Origin: Xanthobacteraceae bacterium
GTDB lineage: Bacteria > Pseudomonadota > Alphaproteobacteria > Rhizobiales > Xanthobacteraceae
Direction: 5' to 3'
DNA length: 5,157 bases
Assembly (NCBI GenBank): GCA_030043175.1
Contig: JASHYD010001406.1
Coordinates: forward strand, 1 to 5,157
Numbering within the stretch: the first letter of the stretch is position 1; each line of letters begins with the position of its first letter. The notes under the pieces were generated by a model. The model searched no databases. It was not told the DNA's origin and worked only from the letters and a program-made list of their open reading frames with translations. The position numbers were made by a program, and so were the translations under genes. Shown piece by piece: positions 4,565-5,157 of the stretch.

Positions 4565-5157
4565 ATGCGGCGGCGCGAATTCATCGCTGGAATCGGCGGC
4601 ACGGCGGCGTTGGCGTTTGGCGCGAGGGCACAGCAGCCGGTGCCAACGGTAGCGTTTGTCAACGCCAGGTCGGCCGCTGCCTCGCAGCGCGCTGTGGGTG
4701 CATTCCGCAGGGGCCTCGGCGAAACTGGATACGTCGAGGACCGAAATGTAACAGTAGAGTACCACTGGCTGGACGACCAATTCGATCGGCTGCCGGCGCT
4801 GATGGCTGATCTCGTTCGTCGGCGCGTGGACGCTATTGCCACGCCCAGTAGCGCCCCCATCACGACCGCGGCCAAGGCCGCCACAGCGACGATCCCGATC
4901 GTCTTCAGCGTCCCCATAGATCCTGTCCAGACCGGTCTTGTCGCGAGCTTCGCCCGGCCGGGAGGCAACGCCACCGGCATCCATTATTTGGTCCTGGAGC
5001 TGACGGCCAAGCGGCTGGAACTCCTGCATGCGCTGGCGCCAAAGGCCACCCGCGTGGCTATTCTCCTCAATCCCGCCAACCGTCTGAGCGCATACCAAAC
5101 ATTGCGGATCGTCGGGGAGAGTGCCCGCTCTATCGGGCTGCAAACCAAGGTTCTCAA
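4565..5157 (+). CDS. Second ABC transporter substrate-binding protein, PF04392 type, cut at right edge
   Basis: The frame is open from the ATG at 4565 to the window end, giving 197 codons plus two bases; family members are about 325 residues, so roughly the last 130 are missing. The signal region MRRREFIAGIGGTAALAFGA ends in a RAQ/Q cleavage area and carries the RR-x-F-I twin-arginine-like motif. The first lobe follows: PTVAFVNARS (27-36), AFRRGLGETGYVEDRNVTVE (46-65), QFDRLPALMADLVRRRVDAI, IPIVFSVPIDPVQTGLV (110-126) and the signature RPGGNATG (131-138), then LELLHALAPKATRVAILLNP, the start of the second lobe. It is a clear paralogue of the gene before it, with a diverged binding region (the residues after PGGN and in the DD-QFDRLP stretch differ), so a different ligand is possible. 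The 87-base gap, same strand and absence of a terminator suggest co-transcription with 3494-4477. Confidence 0.92.
   Translation, partial: MRRREFIAGIGGTAALAFGARAQQPVPTVAFVNARSAAASQRAVGAFRRGLGETGYVEDRNVTVEYHWLDDQFDRLPALMADLVRRRVDAIATPSSAPITTAAKAATATIPIVFSVPIDPVQTGLVASFARPGGNATGIHYLVLELTAKRLELLHALAPKATRVAILLNPANRLSAYQTLRIVGESARSIGLQTKVL

Noticed and set aside
4237..5143. Two long minus-strand open frames across the binding-protein genes (4237-4980 and 4319-5143)
   Set aside because: Both are antisense to clearly coding sequence with strong family motifs, and they span the intergenic gap without a plausible start; their translations are low-complexity Arg/Ser/Ala-rich.
1..5157. CRISPR array, tRNA or rRNA genes, toxin-antitoxin pair or defence system
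   Set aside because: I looked for regularly spaced repeats, cloverleaf-like segments, and characteristic toxin, nuclease or helicase motifs on both strands and saw none.

Overview
The window looks like accessory DNA from an alphaproteobacterium of the order Rhizobiales, most likely Bradyrhizobium or a close relative. The evidence is the GC-rich sequence with long antisense shadow frames, tandem MKRREFIAG/MRRREFIAG-type periplasmic binding proteins, a rhizobial tyrosine-recombinase remnant, a NepR-like small protein, and several short proteins of a style common in that genus. The genus call is from family recognition only; there is no rRNA or tRNA here.

Left part (1-1673, minus strand): the first 33 codons of an IS66-type transposase run off the left edge. 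Next to it is a broken tyrosine recombinase (208-1394). Its core-binding region and first catalytic Arg lie in one frame, and its second Arg, His and Tyr nucleophile lie in another, separated by an indel at a run of four C (522-525, plus strand). Directly upstream of the recombinase is a conserved-looking small protein (1395-1649) whose start is uncertain. This block reads as a decaying mobile-element region.

Middle part (1674-3493): this is gene-poor and made of small genes. It holds an AT-rich spacer, a NepR-like anti-sigma-type protein with no visible PhyR or EcfG partner (minus), a very tentative 38-residue ORF (minus), a 63-residue unknown protein on the plus strand, and a small exported Trp/Gly-rich protein (minus) broken by one extra base in a run of five A (plus strand). 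Several compact palindromes lie in the spacers.

Right part (3494-5157, plus strand): two consecutive genes encode periplasmic substrate-binding proteins of the PF04392 type. Each has its own Shine-Dalgarno sequence and they are separated by 87 bases. The second is cut by the right edge. A 9-bp-arm inverted repeat about 70 bases upstream of the first is the best regulatory-site candidate. No permease or ATPase gene is visible.

I did not find a convincing new multi-gene system. The most useful observations are the disrupted genes with reconstructable products, the orphan NepR-like protein, and the inverted repeat ahead of the binding-protein pair.
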